NCBI RefSeq assembly: GCF_028583425.1
Contig: NC_072806.1
Coordinates: forward strand, 33,402,001-33,466,000
Origin: Eublepharis macularius
Taxonomy: Eukaryota; Chordata; Lepidosauria; Squamata; Eublepharidae
DNA: 64,000 bases
Reading direction: 5' to 3'
Below the pieces are notes generated by a model that did no database searches, had not been told where the DNA came from, and saw only the letters and a program-made list of their open reading frames with translations. This document shows, in pieces, positions 10,531 to 21,481 of this stretch (positions are counted from its first letter, which is position 1; each line of letters starts with the position of its first letter). The position numbers and the translations under genes are program-made.

Positions 10531-10770
10531 GTGGAGCCAGTTTGGTACAGTGGTTAAGAAAAGCAAGACTCCAATCTGAAGACCTGCGTTTGATTCCCCA
10601 CTCCTCCGCTTGACGCCAGCTGGGTGACCTTGGGTTAGTCACAGCTCTCTCAGAGCTCTCTCGGTCCCATCCACCTCACAGGGTGTTTGTTGTGGGGAGA
10701 GGAAGGGAAGGTGATTATAAGCCAATCTGAGACTCCTTTGGGTCTTCTTCGTCTTCTTCTTTATTATTTT
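10531..10770 (+). mobile_element. Sauria SINE with BovB-type tail
   Basis: Nearly full length: GTGGAGCCAGTTTGGTACAG, A-box region GTGGTTAAG, B box GTTTGATTCCCC, body GTGACCTTGGGTTAGTCAC, then GAGGAAGGGAAGGTGATTA and a CTTCTT-rich end. This tail differs from the GGTATATAAAT tail on the copies at 1-228, 9028-9232, 18897-19157 and 26714-27142. Confidence 0.88.
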
Positions 10771-11214
10771 TCTTTCTTATATGAGGAGAGGCCTACCAAA
10801 TAAAAGGTATCATTAATGCACCTTTTGACATCAGAATATTACTTTTGAATCTATTTTTGAAGAGTATTTTTAGCCAGTTGAAACTGAATGCAATTAATGT
10901 GATCTTATTTGGGGTTGAAGGAGTTGTAAAGACTCGTTCCAAAAATAAAAGGCTGTGCAGGAACTGAAATAACAAATGTTCTTATGAACATATCACACTC
11001 AAGATATCAGTCCTGTTCATTCTACGGCTGTTATCTCTGATTGATAAATAGAACATCCATGTGCAGATGCAGTATACCTCTCATTAAAAGATGTGTGGAT
11101 AAAAAGGGAGAGAGTTATCACTTTCATGTTCTGCTTTTAAGCTTCCAGAGACATTTGGTCAGCTGCTATTGGGAAAAGGCTGAACGACTAGATCAGTGTT
11201 TGCAAGGTCATAGA

Positions 11215-11572
11215 TCCAGAGGAGTTAGCTGTGTTAGTCTGTAGTTGCAAAATAGTAACAAATCTAGTAGCACCTTTAAGACTAACCAACTTTATTGAGG
11301 CATAAGCTTTTGTCAGATGCATCATCAGCTTTCGAGAACCACAGCTCTCTTCATCAGATACATTGTCAGCTTTCGAGAACCACAGCTCTCTTCATCAGAT
11401 GCATCTGATGAAGAGAGCTATGGTTCTCAAAAGCTGACAATGCATCTGATGAAGAGAGCCATGGTTCTCGAAAGCTGACAATGCATCATCAGAAGAGAGC
11501 TGTGGTTCTCAAAAGCTTATCCCTCAATGAAGTTGGTTAGTCTTAAAGGTGCTACTAGACTTTTTACAGTGT
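11215..11572. mobile_element. Penelope-like terminal repeats, multimer with ribozyme-like cores
   Basis: At least five copies of a unit of about 50 bp lie in alternating orientation. Each has CTGATGAAGAGAG, then GGTTCTC, then GAAAGCT or a variant. Two are antisense (11325-11405) and three sense (11405-11515). The outside carries the shared edge GTAGCACCTTTAAGACTAA and its complement near 11545. CTGATGA followed by a short hairpin and GAAA is the arrangement of a hammerhead ribozyme core. Confidence 0.7.
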
Positions 11573-12150
11573 TTGCAAGGTAATTCTTATGTTCCTGTAT
11601 GTGCCTTTTTTAAAGTATGCAAATGTTTTAAAATTTCATTTTAAAAGAAAAGTTGGAAAAAGTTATAGAGAATTATGGAGAATCTTTTCAGCTAGTCCAA
11701 AAGGTAAAATTCTTCATTCCCAAATACAGACCTGGGCAGCAAGTCCAAGCAGACGGCATGCTGTAAAACAAACCATTTAATAAGGCATTAAAATGCCATT
11801 GACTCGAACACACTTTTTTTAAAAGGAGCAAGCTATGAAAACAAATGCCTTTCAAATAATTAGGATCTTATGCTCAAGTGCAGAGCTGATCTCTGTGTAG
11901 AGATTTTCCTGCTGCAAGCTGGCCAGTCTAAATCTGATCGTCGAAGAGAGGAATTAGCAGCACATAAATCATCTAAGTTGGGTTTGTTAGTTCTTTCTGC
12001 CATGTCGATGGATTTTCTGGGGCAGGGATTGGCAAAATGCTGCCTGCCATTCCTTGAAGCACTTTTTGCTTCACCTGCAGGCTCTTAGAATTCTGATAAT
12101 CTCACTTCAATTAAAATAAAATATAAGGTTCTAGCCCTCATTGGTTCAGG
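11573..12150. other. Intergenic sequence, nothing recognised
   Basis: No exon-like or repeat-like structure noticed. Confidence 0.45.
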
Positions 12151-12566
12151 GATAGAAGCAGGGCTTTTTTTCAGCTGGAACGCAGTGGAACGGAGTTCTG
12201 GCACCTCTCAAAAATGGTCACATGGCCGGCGGCCCCGCCGGCCAGACAGAGGGGAGTTTAGATTGCCCTCCATGCTGCTGGAGCAGTGTGGAGGGCAATC
12301 TAAACTTGCCTCTGTCTGGAGATCAGGGGGCGTGGCCACCGGCCATGTGGCCATTTTCACCGAGGGCTATTTAAACTTTAAAAAACTCCCCCCTTGTTCC
12401 AGCCAACCCAAAGTGACGTCATTGTGCGGTCCTGGGAGCATGCACGCACTTTGTGCGCGTGCATGTGGTACCAGGGGCACCACCTCCTGCAAGAAGTTGC
12501 CCCCTGTGCTGGCAACCCACTGAGTTCCACCACCTCTTTTCCCAGAAAAAAAGCCCTGGATAAAAG
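12151..12566 (+). mobile_element. Non-autonomous hAT element, family A (full length)
   Basis: The element 12159-12558 starts CAGGGCTTTTTTTCAGC and ends CAGAAAAAAAGCCCTG. The 8-bp flanks GATAGAAG and GATAAAAG match at 7 of 8 positions. At 400 bp it is the longest family A copy, with extra sequence around 12430-12520 (CGCGTGCATGTGGTACC). Confidence 0.92.
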
Positions 12567-12727
12567 TGAAAACACAGTGAGAAAAACTCTAAGGAATTCG
12601 ATAAAAGGAAGCAAGTAAAAATCTAGGTTACTTGTTTATCTGTTTACTTACATATTTTCTAGCAGCAGCTTCCAGAATTCCAGATCTTCGTGTAACATAC
12701 TTCTAATTCATTATGATGTGAATCCTG

Positions 12728-12880
12728 AGTGGTAAGTTAGGTTGAGAAAAGTGGCTTGCCCTCAGCCACACAGTCAGTATCTTGGCTAAACCAAGATTTG
12801 AACTTGAACCTGGATAGCCTATGTCCAGACCGGGCACCCTCAATCCAGTCCAACATGCACTGCTGCACCAATGCATACCC
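12728..12880 (-). mobile_element. Possible CORE/MIR-like SINE fragment
   Basis: The antisense features AAGTGGCTTGCCCTCAGCC and AGATTTGAACTTGAACC are consistent with a decayed CORE-SINE. The ends are not definable. Confidence 0.4.
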
Positions 12881-14309
12881 AAAACAGCTGCATGCTCAAA
12901 AAGTTCCTCATTCATTTCAGTGATAGGACCACACATTACATGATGCATCAAAGTGAATGAGAAAGCCTATGTGCTAAGAGCAATCTCTGATGTTCTGCTA
13001 GCGCACAGAAATATGCCTGACAATTTGGCTGCATTTATGCTTACTGACCAACAACATCTTGCTGGAAACACAGGCATGGATCAATCATCATACAAATCCA
13101 AGGTTTCTTTAAATGAACTGTGGATAGTTTGGTCATCCAAGTACTGTGTGCTTCTTTAACTATGATTAGTTAGGGTAAGTCAAGCCAGGATCTGAAACTG
13201 TGAAGTTAGTTTATTAACCAGAGTTAGTCATAATTGTGGTTTCATGCAACATGTGAATGCAGACATAGCTTTATCTTGGCTTGTTCCCCAGTACAGTCTT
13301 CACCACAATACAGGCCAAGTATCTAGCAGGGGAAGCAGGCGAAAGAGCGAAGGTGATGAAACCAAGGCTGCTGCCACAGAGCGAGGATTCTCTGTGTTCC
13401 TTTCACGGCCCCTGCAAATGCAGAGGTACACGCATTGGCGATGGAGCTTCCGCGTGTGGGGTTTTCCAGCATACTCGCCTCTGTCTTTTTCTCAACTTTC
13501 CCCCTCCACATGCATTCCACAGCCACTCTGCACTGACTTTCAAGGGCGTGGTCATCATGGCTGCTACAGTGACTCATTGATTCTTTTGTATGGACACTGT
13601 AGCAGTTCTATTAAAATCTGAAATAGAAAAGTGCCAATAGATTGTTATAGCACTATATCAATCAATTCCCACTTGGCTATTTCACCTATTAATAGAACCA
13701 TTGCAGCAATAGATCATTATAATGATATAGCAGCATTACTTTAAAACAAAACAAAAAAACCCTCCAAACCTTCAGGTGATACAGCAGGAAAAAAAAATGC
13801 TGGGAAAGTAGCATCCATCGTGGGTTGACAAAAGGTAAATGGTACCTGCCTGGGTGGGACCTTTGCAGGGCAGAAAGAAACATGCCATTCCATCTAGCGG
13901 GTGTGCTCATGTGCTCGGACTGGATTCTTTCCAAAATGAGTAAAGCAGATTTTGGGAAGAGTGTATTGAGGATGCAGAAACCCTGGAAATGGGGCAATTA
14001 CAGCATGACATCATGTAAAAGTTCCACCCTCCCCCAAAAGTTCCAGTTCGGAAGCCAAGAGGACAAAAACCTCTGTACGCAAAGCAGCCCAACATTTTCC
14101 AAGGTAAAACAAGATTCAAGTTTCCGAGGCAAAACAAAATTCAAAACCCTGGTTTTGCAAGCTAACCCTAGTTAAAGTGAACCATGGTTTCACACTATTC
14201 TTATCTGTACCACTTGGAAGGTGCACAGGCTTTCTTCACGTTGAGCACCTGCACATCTCTCTTAGGTAGGAGAGCAATGATGTTATATTGCTCCACTGGG
14301 GAACTGGAA
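12881..14309. other. Intergenic sequence, nothing recognised
   Basis: A motif around AACTATGATTAGTTAGGG and TTGTGGTTTCATGCAACATG recurs loosely near 14150-14200 as GAACCATGGTTTCACAC, perhaps an unclassified old repeat. Overlapping frames at 13244-13621 have no domain. Confidence 0.4.
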
Positions 14310-14348
14310 GTGTGTGTGTGTGTGTGTGTGTGGGGTGTGTGTGTGTGC
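14310..14348. repeat. (GT)n microsatellite
   Basis: GT dinucleotides with one GGG interruption. Confidence 0.95.
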
Positions 14349-14377
14349 TTCCCGTTCCGGCACAACAGCAGAACACT

Positions 14378-14793
14378 AAAGAGTCCCTCTACATGAGACG
14401 CCTTGGTGTGTACTTGTCAAGTGTAAGGAGATGCAATGTTAGCTGGGAATCGAGTTTAAAAAGACAGAGCTGGTGGAGATCGCTCCTCAGGGGGTTTGTT
14501 AATTTCATCTTCACCTCCCCAAAGGCTCTTTCAATTTCATCTCTCTCCAGTCCAAAACTGTGTGGGATCACAACCAGAGGGCAGCAAGGAATGGAAATGG
14601 GCTGGAGCTGCCTTACAGAGCTGAGCTTGGGCCTGGAGAGGTTATAATGGGCTGAAGTTTCCCTTCTGGCATTTCACAGCCCCTTCACACAGTTCCAGAG
14701 TATAGCAAAGCCTTTGCCCTGCCACTGGCTTTTTAAACTACCCTTCCTGGTTACCATTGCACATGTCAGATGTCTTGTGTAGAGACACTCTAA
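14378..14793. mobile_element. GAGTCTCTCTAC-end transposon, uninterrupted copy
   Basis: Termini are GAGTCCCTCTACATGAGAC at 14381 and GTGTAGAGACACTC ending at 14790, followed by TAA (the left flank reads AAA). The interior runs antisense to the copy at 6804-7927 and contains TTAATTTCATCTTCACCTCC, the intact version of the site where the LINE entered the other copy. Confidence 0.78.
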
Positions 14794-15266
14794 GTCTCTC
14801 TTACTAAGGACTTAACCTCACATTATGCTCTTCCTGGGCCTGCCAGGTGTGCATTGGGAGTTCCATTACTGGATAGCCCAGGGACCTGATTTAGACTGTG
14901 ATAGTAGTATGCTGGGAGAGGGAGTCTAAACTTGAGAAGACCCTGGACAGCAGCTATTTGCCCCTCTGAAGAAACTCATATGTAGCCCAGCAATCCATGT
15001 TAGTTAACCAGAACAAAAGACAAGAACGCTAAAAGACATTTCAGAGGTGGCTGCTTCCTTCTCTTGCCTAACGTTCTTTTTCCTTCCCAATATTGTGCCT
15101 TGCCACTTGTGATCAAGTTGTGAGCCAGTGTCTGGCCTGCTCATTTTTGCACCGAGACAAGTTTGTTCTATGGTACTTATGACTACTCAGTAGAGAAATT
15201 GGCCTGCAGAAATCCTTTCACCTCCATGGCCCATCTCCACCCGTTTTCAAACAACTTTGTGCAATA
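14794..15266. other. Intergenic sequence, nothing recognised
   Basis: No repeat family or exon seen. Confidence 0.45.
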
Positions 15267-15727
15267 CTACTATCCAGGGGTCATTTTGTAGAAAAAGAGC
15301 TGGAGGAACTCATTAGCATAACTCATTAGCATAACTCATTAGCATATGCCACGCCCCTTGCCGTCACCGGAAATGTGTCATTGGCATAACTGATTTGCAT
15401 ATGCCACACCCCTGACATCACCTATCCTGGCTGCTTTGGACCCAATCTTGGCCATTCAGGGCTGAAATTGGGCCCAAAATGGCAAAAAGGGGCTGAAAAT
15501 GGCCAAAAAGGGGCCCAAAATGGTCAGGATTGGGCTGCTGCTGAGTGGGAGAGTGATCCACCACCCATCAGAGGCCCGAACTGGGCCATTTCGGCCCCAA
15601 TCCAGGATGAAATGGGCCCAAAATGGCTGAGTCAGGTGGGCAGGGCCACCTGACATGTGACCTCTTTGAGGAACTGCTGGAACTGCCTTCCTGCATGTTC
15701 CCCCTCGAAATGAGCCCTGCTACTATC
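15267..15727 (+). mobile_element. Non-autonomous hAT element, family B (full length)
   Basis: The element 15275-15719 begins CAGGGGTCATTTTGTAG and ends TCGAAATGAGCCCTG. Perfect 8-bp duplication CTACTATC on both sides. It contains a triplicated TCATTAGCATAAC-like segment near the left end. Confidence 0.94.
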
Positions 15728-16435
15728 TCCTAGTAGCAGCACTTGCAGCAATTGATGGGACTGTATCCTTGGGCCAACTTGAAGCCCCGGTACAATGCCA
15801 CAGGTTCCAACTCTGTGTCACAAAGCATTCTTACCTCCTTGGGTGATTTCATAGCAGAGCCTCCTTTTATTGAGCTGAAAGGTAAGTTGAAATAAGGAGG
15901 AGATCTGGCATATTGGCTCTTAAACGTTCGTCTCTGTTAGTACCCTTACAGCCAAATTGGTAGCAATGTGTGGAATGAATTCTTTTTCCACTCTGTCTGC
16001 CACAAGTGATTAGTCCGAAGGAGTTACATAAAAGGTGGGCCTAGTTTGCCTGCAGGAACTGGGTGGAGGAAATTAAAGGATCAACAACTTAAGAGGGGCA
16101 CTGAGGATGGATTGTTCCATGCAACAGCTCACAAGCTTTCAGGAAATTGACTTTATGAAAGGCTGAGGATGTAGGGATGAGGATGAGGAAGGCAGGTGAT
16201 GCTCCTAAATCACGTTTTGGCCTTGTGGAGGTTTGGGGAAGTATTGCTAAACAAGCAGGCAGGCTGTCCAAAAATGGCATCTCCTCCCCTGGCAATGAAC
16301 TACCAATGCAAACTGCAAGCATTGAGCTTGACAATTAACTACCAATGCAAACTGCAAGCATTGCGCTTGGCTTTTAATAAAATACTAAAATAGTATGACA
16401 CATTCTCAATTTTTCAGAGTTGGCATCATCTGCCT
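15728..16435. other. Intergenic sequence with one short tandem duplication
   Basis: About 16298-16372 holds two copies of a unit of about 37 bp sharing CTACCAATGCAAACTGCAAG. Otherwise nothing recognised. Confidence 0.5.
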
Positions 16436-16499
16436 ATACTCCAGAAATGTTGAAAAGGAAGTCTCTGAGCAAATCTTGACTACAAACTTTGTACCTGAC

Positions 16500-16545
16500 A
16501 AAGGAAGCTTGACTCTCGAAAGCTTATACCCTGGAAATCGTGTTG
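16500..16545. mobile_element. Penelope-like terminal repeat fragment
   Basis: AGCTTGACTCTCGAAAGC followed by TTATACCCTGGAAATC matches the repeat at 49160-49285. Confidence 0.5.
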
Positions 16546-16672
16546 AAGGGGCGGAGGGCAATCTAAACTCCCCTCTGTCTGCAGATCAGGGGGCGGGGCC
16601 ACCGGCCATGTGACCATTTTTAAGAGGTGCCGGAACTTTGTTCCGTCGCGTTCCAGCTGAAAAAAAGCCCTG
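16546..16672 (-). mobile_element. hAT family A element, one end only
   Basis: Ends in AGCTGAAAAAAAGCCCTG at 16672 and retains one arm of the internal inverted repeat (CCCCTCTGTCTGCAGATCAG). The other terminus is missing, so it is a truncated copy abutting the Penelope-like fragment. Confidence 0.8.
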
Positions 16673-16765
16673 TTGAGATCCTTCCTGGAGATGCCTGGGA
16701 TTGAACATGGAGCCTCCTGCTTGAAAACTGTGTGCTCTACCACCAGGCTGTGTGTCCTCACCAAT
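16673..16765 (-). mobile_element. tRNA-headed SINE, 5' part
   Basis: On the minus strand: GTGGTAGAGCACACAGTTTT, then CATGTTCAATCCCAGGCATC, giving an A-box-like GGTAGAGCAC and a B-box GTTCAATCCC in tRNA spacing. Retroposon, not a functional tRNA gene. Confidence 0.65.
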
Positions 16766-17047
16766 GAAGCTTACTCAAGGTTTTAAAAATGGATTGGGCA
16801 GATCTGATCGTTTTAAAGGGCAGATTCCAGGAGGAGAGGTCCATCACTGGCTACTAGCCCTGATGACTAATGGGAACCTCTAAGTCCATAGGCAGCAATA
16901 GGGGGCAACATCAGAGGAAGGCTTTGGCCTTGGTGTCCTGTTTGTGTTGGCCCTTCAGGGCAAGTGGTTGGCCTTTGTGTGAGAGGGGATGGTGCTGGAC
17001 CACTGGACTGATGCAGCAAGGTACCTCTTACATTCATAAGCTGCCTT

Positions 17048-17283
17048 ATATGAAGATGGGTAGCCATGTTAGTCTGTTTGTAGCAGCAGAAAAGAGCAAG
17101 AGTCCAGTAGCACCTACAAGACTCACAAAATTTGTGGTAGGGTATGAGCTTTCATGAGTCACACAGCTCACTTCTTCAGATACCAATAAGAAGAAGTAAG
17201 CTGTGGCTCACAAAAGCTCATCCCCTACCACAAATTTTGATAAGTCTTATAGGTGATACTGGACTCTTGCTCTTTTCTACTGC
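17048..17283. mobile_element. Penelope-like terminal repeats in fold-back
   Basis: Two copies in inverted orientation: CAAAATTTGTGGTAGGGTAT and the complementary ACCACAAATTTTGATAAGTC, around AAGCTGTGGCTCACAAAAGC. The outer edges carry AAGAGCAAGAGTCCAGTAGC and complement. Same structure as 32745-32925. Confidence 0.7.
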
Positions 17284-17314
17284 CTTATATGAAGTTAGAC
17301 CAACACAGTGATGA

Positions 17315-17450
17315 AAGTGAGTCGGTATGAAGCTGCCTTATACAGTCTGAACGTTGGTCCATCTAGCTCAGTGCCGTCTACTCTGACGGGCAGCGTCTTG
17401 AGCAGAGTAGAGTATTTTTCAGCACTGGCTACCTAAGATCCTTTTAGTGG
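17315..17450 (-). mobile_element. tRNA-headed SINE, 3' part
   Basis: Antisense tail AAGCTGCCTTATACAGTCTG followed by TTGGTCCATCTAGCTCAGTG, a common squamate SINE 3' region. Confidence 0.7.
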
Positions 17451-18164
17451 ACCATCAGTGGGCCCACAGCCAGGGCCTTTCCCCATGTATCCTCATCCCC
17501 CCCTCCATCAGCACTGTATACCAACCCAAGAGCATAAGATGGGTTAGCGAAGATCTGATTTTAACCAGCGAGCTTACCGCATCACCACCCATTAGCAAGC
17601 TCTTCTCTTTGACCTCCGTGCTTGCAAACCTGTCTCGACTATCCTGGTGACACCATGGGAATTCTGCTGCGTTTGCAACCTTTGCTGCCCATGAGGGACA
17701 TGAAGGAAGACTTCTTGGAGGCTACGCTGCCACCAGCCGGAATGATAACTCTCTTGTTGAAGATTAAAGAGAACAATGGCCTGTCCAATACAACTGTTTA
17801 TGGATTCCATTTTGAACTACTTATGCAGCTGGCCCTTTAAGAAGCCTCAGGTTACTCATAAGCGCTAAGACTTTCAGGGGGCAAAAAGCACTCACAGGAT
17901 AACAGAACCCTTTTTACGATAATCCAAGCAAGCATCCGAAGTTAATTTCTAGAGAGCTGGTTGCTGATGTGGAATTCAGCTAGAATTTCATTGGTGAAAC
18001 TTTGACCGTTTTTGACTTCTTCCATTTCCACAGATACCAAAAGGGCAATTGCATTTCTTTCTTTCTTTGTATATGACAACCATAATAGTGTGGTTCTAAA
18101 GAAAAGGGTGGAAAACACATGTTGTAAGGATTGGAAAATGTAAGGATCATCGAGAGAGAAAGCT
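17451..18164. other. Intergenic sequence, nothing recognised
   Basis: A 72-codon plus frame at 17622-17840 (DMKEDFLEATLPPAGMITLL) has no recognisable family and no splice context. It could be decayed transposon coding sequence. Confidence 0.4.
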
Positions 18165-18395
18165 GTATTTATGCGTGGTCTGTTTATCCCACTCTTGTTT
18201 CAAAGAACTGGGGGTACAATACACAGTTGTCCCTCCCCCATTTCTTCACAACAACCTTGTGAGGTAGGCTGGATTGAAAGAGAACGACTGGCCTGAAGTC
18301 ACTCAGTAATCTTTGAAGCTGAGCAGAGATTTGAACCTAAAAGCCCTCGCAATTAGCAGGATATGGCAACATATCGAAGACTAGGTCTCTCCTGG
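18165..18395 (-). mobile_element. CORE/MIR-like SINE, diverged
   Basis: Antisense order TTTCTTCACAACAACCTTGT, GAGGTAGGCTGGATTGAAAG, CTGGCCTGAAGTCACTCAG, GATTTGAACC fits a tRNA-derived CORE-SINE. Confidence 0.65.
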
Positions 18396-18896
18396 AATCT
18401 GAAACTATTATGCTAAGAATTCAGGATGGGGGCAGTCATATTTTTTAATACTGTTCTATGTAAAAAGCTCTTTGCATATAGTAAGCTAGCATATTACAGA
18501 AATGACTGGTGCGCTAGCTTACTTCTTGCGGGAGCTGTAGCATGTGCACTGTCAGTCTGAGAAGTGTTTAGCGGTGCATCATGTCTCATGATGCCGTTAT
18601 ATATAAAGCTAACCATGGGGGGGGGGAGTGGTAAATGCATGAGAATGGCAGAGAAATTTCCTGCACAGGGTGGCTTTTTCTTGACATGTGACTACATAAA
18701 CTTGACCTTCGAATGCCTGACATGAAGCCTCTAGCACTGATCAGTTGTAGCTTGTGACATGTTCTATAGTGGCCCAAGATGGGTTGTGCATCTATATAAT
18801 AACTGCACTTACATACTGCTCTTCTAGACAGATTAGTGCCTCAATATCTTGATCAATATCTGGCATATTGATCAAGCGGGGGCTAGTTGAGAACAT

Positions 18897-19157
18897 AATC
18901 ATTATAATAATAACATTCGATTTATATACCACCCTTCAGGGTGACTTAACACCCACTCAGAGCAGTTTACAAAGTATGTTATCATTATCCCCACAACAAA
19001 ACACCCTGTGAGGTGGGTGGGGCTGAGAGAGCTCCAGAGAACTGTGACTGAGCCAAGGTCACCCAGCTGGCTTCAAGCGGAGGAGTGGGGAATCAAACCC
19101 GGTTCTCCAGATCAGAGCCCCACGCTCTTAACCACTACACCAAACTGGCTCTCTCAC
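18897..19157 (-). mobile_element. Sauria-type SINE (near full length)
   Basis: Minus strand: GAGAGAGCCAGTTTGGTGTA, GTGGTTAAGAGCGTGGG, B box GGGTTTGATTCCCC, body, then GGTATATAAATCGAATGTTA. Tail of the GGTATATAAAT type. Confidence 0.88.
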
Positions 19158-20244
19158 CATGTGCATCTAAGATGAGCAATTCCACCCACATGTAGGCTCC
19201 CATTGATTGGATTGGTATAAGTATGAAAAATATTCCGTTTCTTCTGAGTTTGGTGGAAGGAAAGTATGGCTGTAGGAAACCACCAAACATCCCAGAGGAG
19301 AGGGGTTTGGATGGACGGGGGGAAGATAAGGTTGCTGTAATCGCAGTTGTAAAAACTTGTCTGACTGATACTGTACAGAAATCCCAGTGGAAGTTTTTTT
19401 TCCAGCTTCCAACCTGTCTTTTCTCCTTGATGATGATAAACGGCTAGGAAAGACAGCATCTGATCTTCAGATCGGCTGCTTTTGTTGAAGCAACAGGAAG
19501 GCGGATTCTGTTTACATATGGGACAGAACCTCTGCCTTATGGACACCGTAACTCCCTCTCTCTTCCCAGCCTCATCTGAAGAAATTTTGGAGAACGATGT
19601 TTTAATTGTCAAAGAGGACAGGGGCCATTGTGCCTTCGGGTCACCTGTTCAAGTTGGATTGATTACCTGGCGTCCATTTTGTTCCTCCCAGAGTCTTGTG
19701 GTAACTCTCGCTTTGTTTTTTTCCACCCTCTGGATGAACCAGCCGATGCTGGTTCCTATTATTTCCTGATGCACATTTTCAAGTTCATCACCTTACTTAG
19801 ATGCCTCCTGATTGATTCCTTATGGCTCGTGGAGAACTCGCTCTGTATTTTCTAGCTGAAACAGACCAACTTGGGGAGTTCAGAGAATCTTTATTCTGTG
19901 GGTTGTACTGCTGTTCTTTGCAGACATGACTTGAGGCTACTTGTTTGAGCGTCAGGTTATGTGGCGGTGGTTTTTTAATGGGTAGGCTTTATGAAAGAAC
20001 TCAGAATGCTGTAAAACTGTCTGCCGTGAGCACGATCCCCTTAAGCAAAAAAAAAAAAAAGGGCTGCAATGAAAGGAAGCTAATTATACCATAGTGCAGG
20101 CGTTTTGCTCTTCATTAGAGATGAGGTGACATTCCCCTCCACACTTCAGATATCAACAGTGCTTGGCATTTTCTTTTTAAAAAGGATGACTTATCAAGCC
20201 TGAAAAAGCCTCAGCCCAACCTTCTCCCAGATGAACTTCTCCAC
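19158..20244. other. Intergenic sequence, nothing recognised
   Basis: A poly-A run lies at about 20047-20060. A 152-codon minus frame at 19154-19612 begins inside the SINE and has no domain, so I treat it as chance. Confidence 0.45.
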
Positions 20245-20795
20245 TCAGAGCCAAACTACACGATACGCCCAACACGTGTTCCTCATGTGTTGGGTCCCAA
20301 AAGGTTCCCTGGGTAGTGTAGTCTTACAAAGAACAGCTGCTCCATGTGATTCTCTGCCGGGGGAAGAGAGATGGGGGGATTCTCTCTCTGTCTCTTACAA
20401 AAAGCCTCCGCTTAAGTTTTCCTCCGGGAGCTTGGGGGTGAACATAACAGGAGGCAGGAAATCCAGGATGGCATTTTGAGAGAAAGAGAGACAGACAGAC
20501 AGACAGACTTCCCCTCCACAGCTCTTCTCCTTGGTAGAGAATTGCATCGCGGATTCTCTTCCTGTCTTGCAAAAAGTTGCCCTGGATTTCCTGCCTCCTG
20601 TTACATTCACCACCACCTCAAGCTCCCAGAGGAAAACCCAAGTGGAGGCTTTTTGCAAGAGACAGAGAATCCCCACCACACGCTGCTCTTCCCCTGGCGG
20701 ACAATCGTATGGAATGGCTGTTCTTTGTAAGACTACTTTACCCAGGGAACCTTACAGGACCTGACATGTGCCCAGGCATCTCGTGTAGTTTCTCA
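20245..20795. mobile_element. Large fold-back transposon (GAGCCAAACTACACGA ends)
   Basis: The element 20248-20792 starts GAGCCAAACTACACGATACG and ends CTCGTGTAGTTTC; TCA occurs on both sides as a 3-bp duplication. Arms pair over most of the length, for example GGTAGTGTAGTCTTACAAAG with CTTTGTAAGACTACTTTACC and GTTTTCCTCCGGGAGCTTG with its partner near 20620. A (GACA)n run lies at about 20490. The termini resemble those of the GGGCCAAGCTACAAGTGA family. Confidence 0.8.
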
Positions 20796-21274
20796 GTGAA
20801 CATCCAGCAAAGGCACCTCACAAGTGGTGGTGCCACTTCTTTGGAACTCCCAGGAAAACTCAACGAGCTGGCGGGCTCGTTGCCACCTACCAGGAGATCC
20901 AGAGGGATCCTATCAGGCTCTTCGGAATTGGCTGTTCTGAATATTTGCAGTTGTCTTTACAGTCGTTTTGAATCTGCCATCCTTTCGTCTTTGCTACACA
21001 TACGGACCGTGTGGGCAGGATGAATACTAACTCCAGGAATTACTGTTCCTCCAGTGATCTATACAGGAAAGGATTTGGCTATACAAAGGAATTGCCATTG
21101 GCTGTTTGCAGCTATTTTGGGACATGTGTATATTTATATATATGTAATTGTATGAATTTGGTATTATTGAATGAATTTTGCATACTTTTTGTATTCACGC
21201 GGTGAGAATGATATCAATAACTAAATACTGTTTGATATAATTATTGAAGATTTATTGGGTTCCTGGGTGGTTCA
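20796..21274. other. Intergenic sequence, nothing recognised
   Basis: AT-rich from 21120 on. No gene or repeat identified. Confidence 0.4.
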
Positions 21275-21365
21275 CCCCCAGTGCTTTTGTGTAAAGTGCT
21301 GCCAAGTTGCAGGTGACTTATGGCAATGCTGTAGAGTTTTCAAGGCAAGAGATGACCCATCAGTG
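21275..21365 (-). mobile_element. SINE/LINE tail fragment shared with the 5S-headed SINEs
   Basis: GTGACTTATGGCAATGCTG then AGAGTTTTCAAGGCAAGAGA is, antisense, the kind of tail (TTGCCATAAGTC) carried by the 5S-derived SINEs. Confidence 0.5.
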
Positions 21366-21481
21366 AATCAGTCTCCTGCCCAAAGTTTCAGTCACTCGTT
21401 AGCATTGTCTGAGGAGAACCTTGGTCTCACCTTCTCCAAAGTATGGCATTGGTAGCTCCTAATATTATGGTCCAAACAAAT

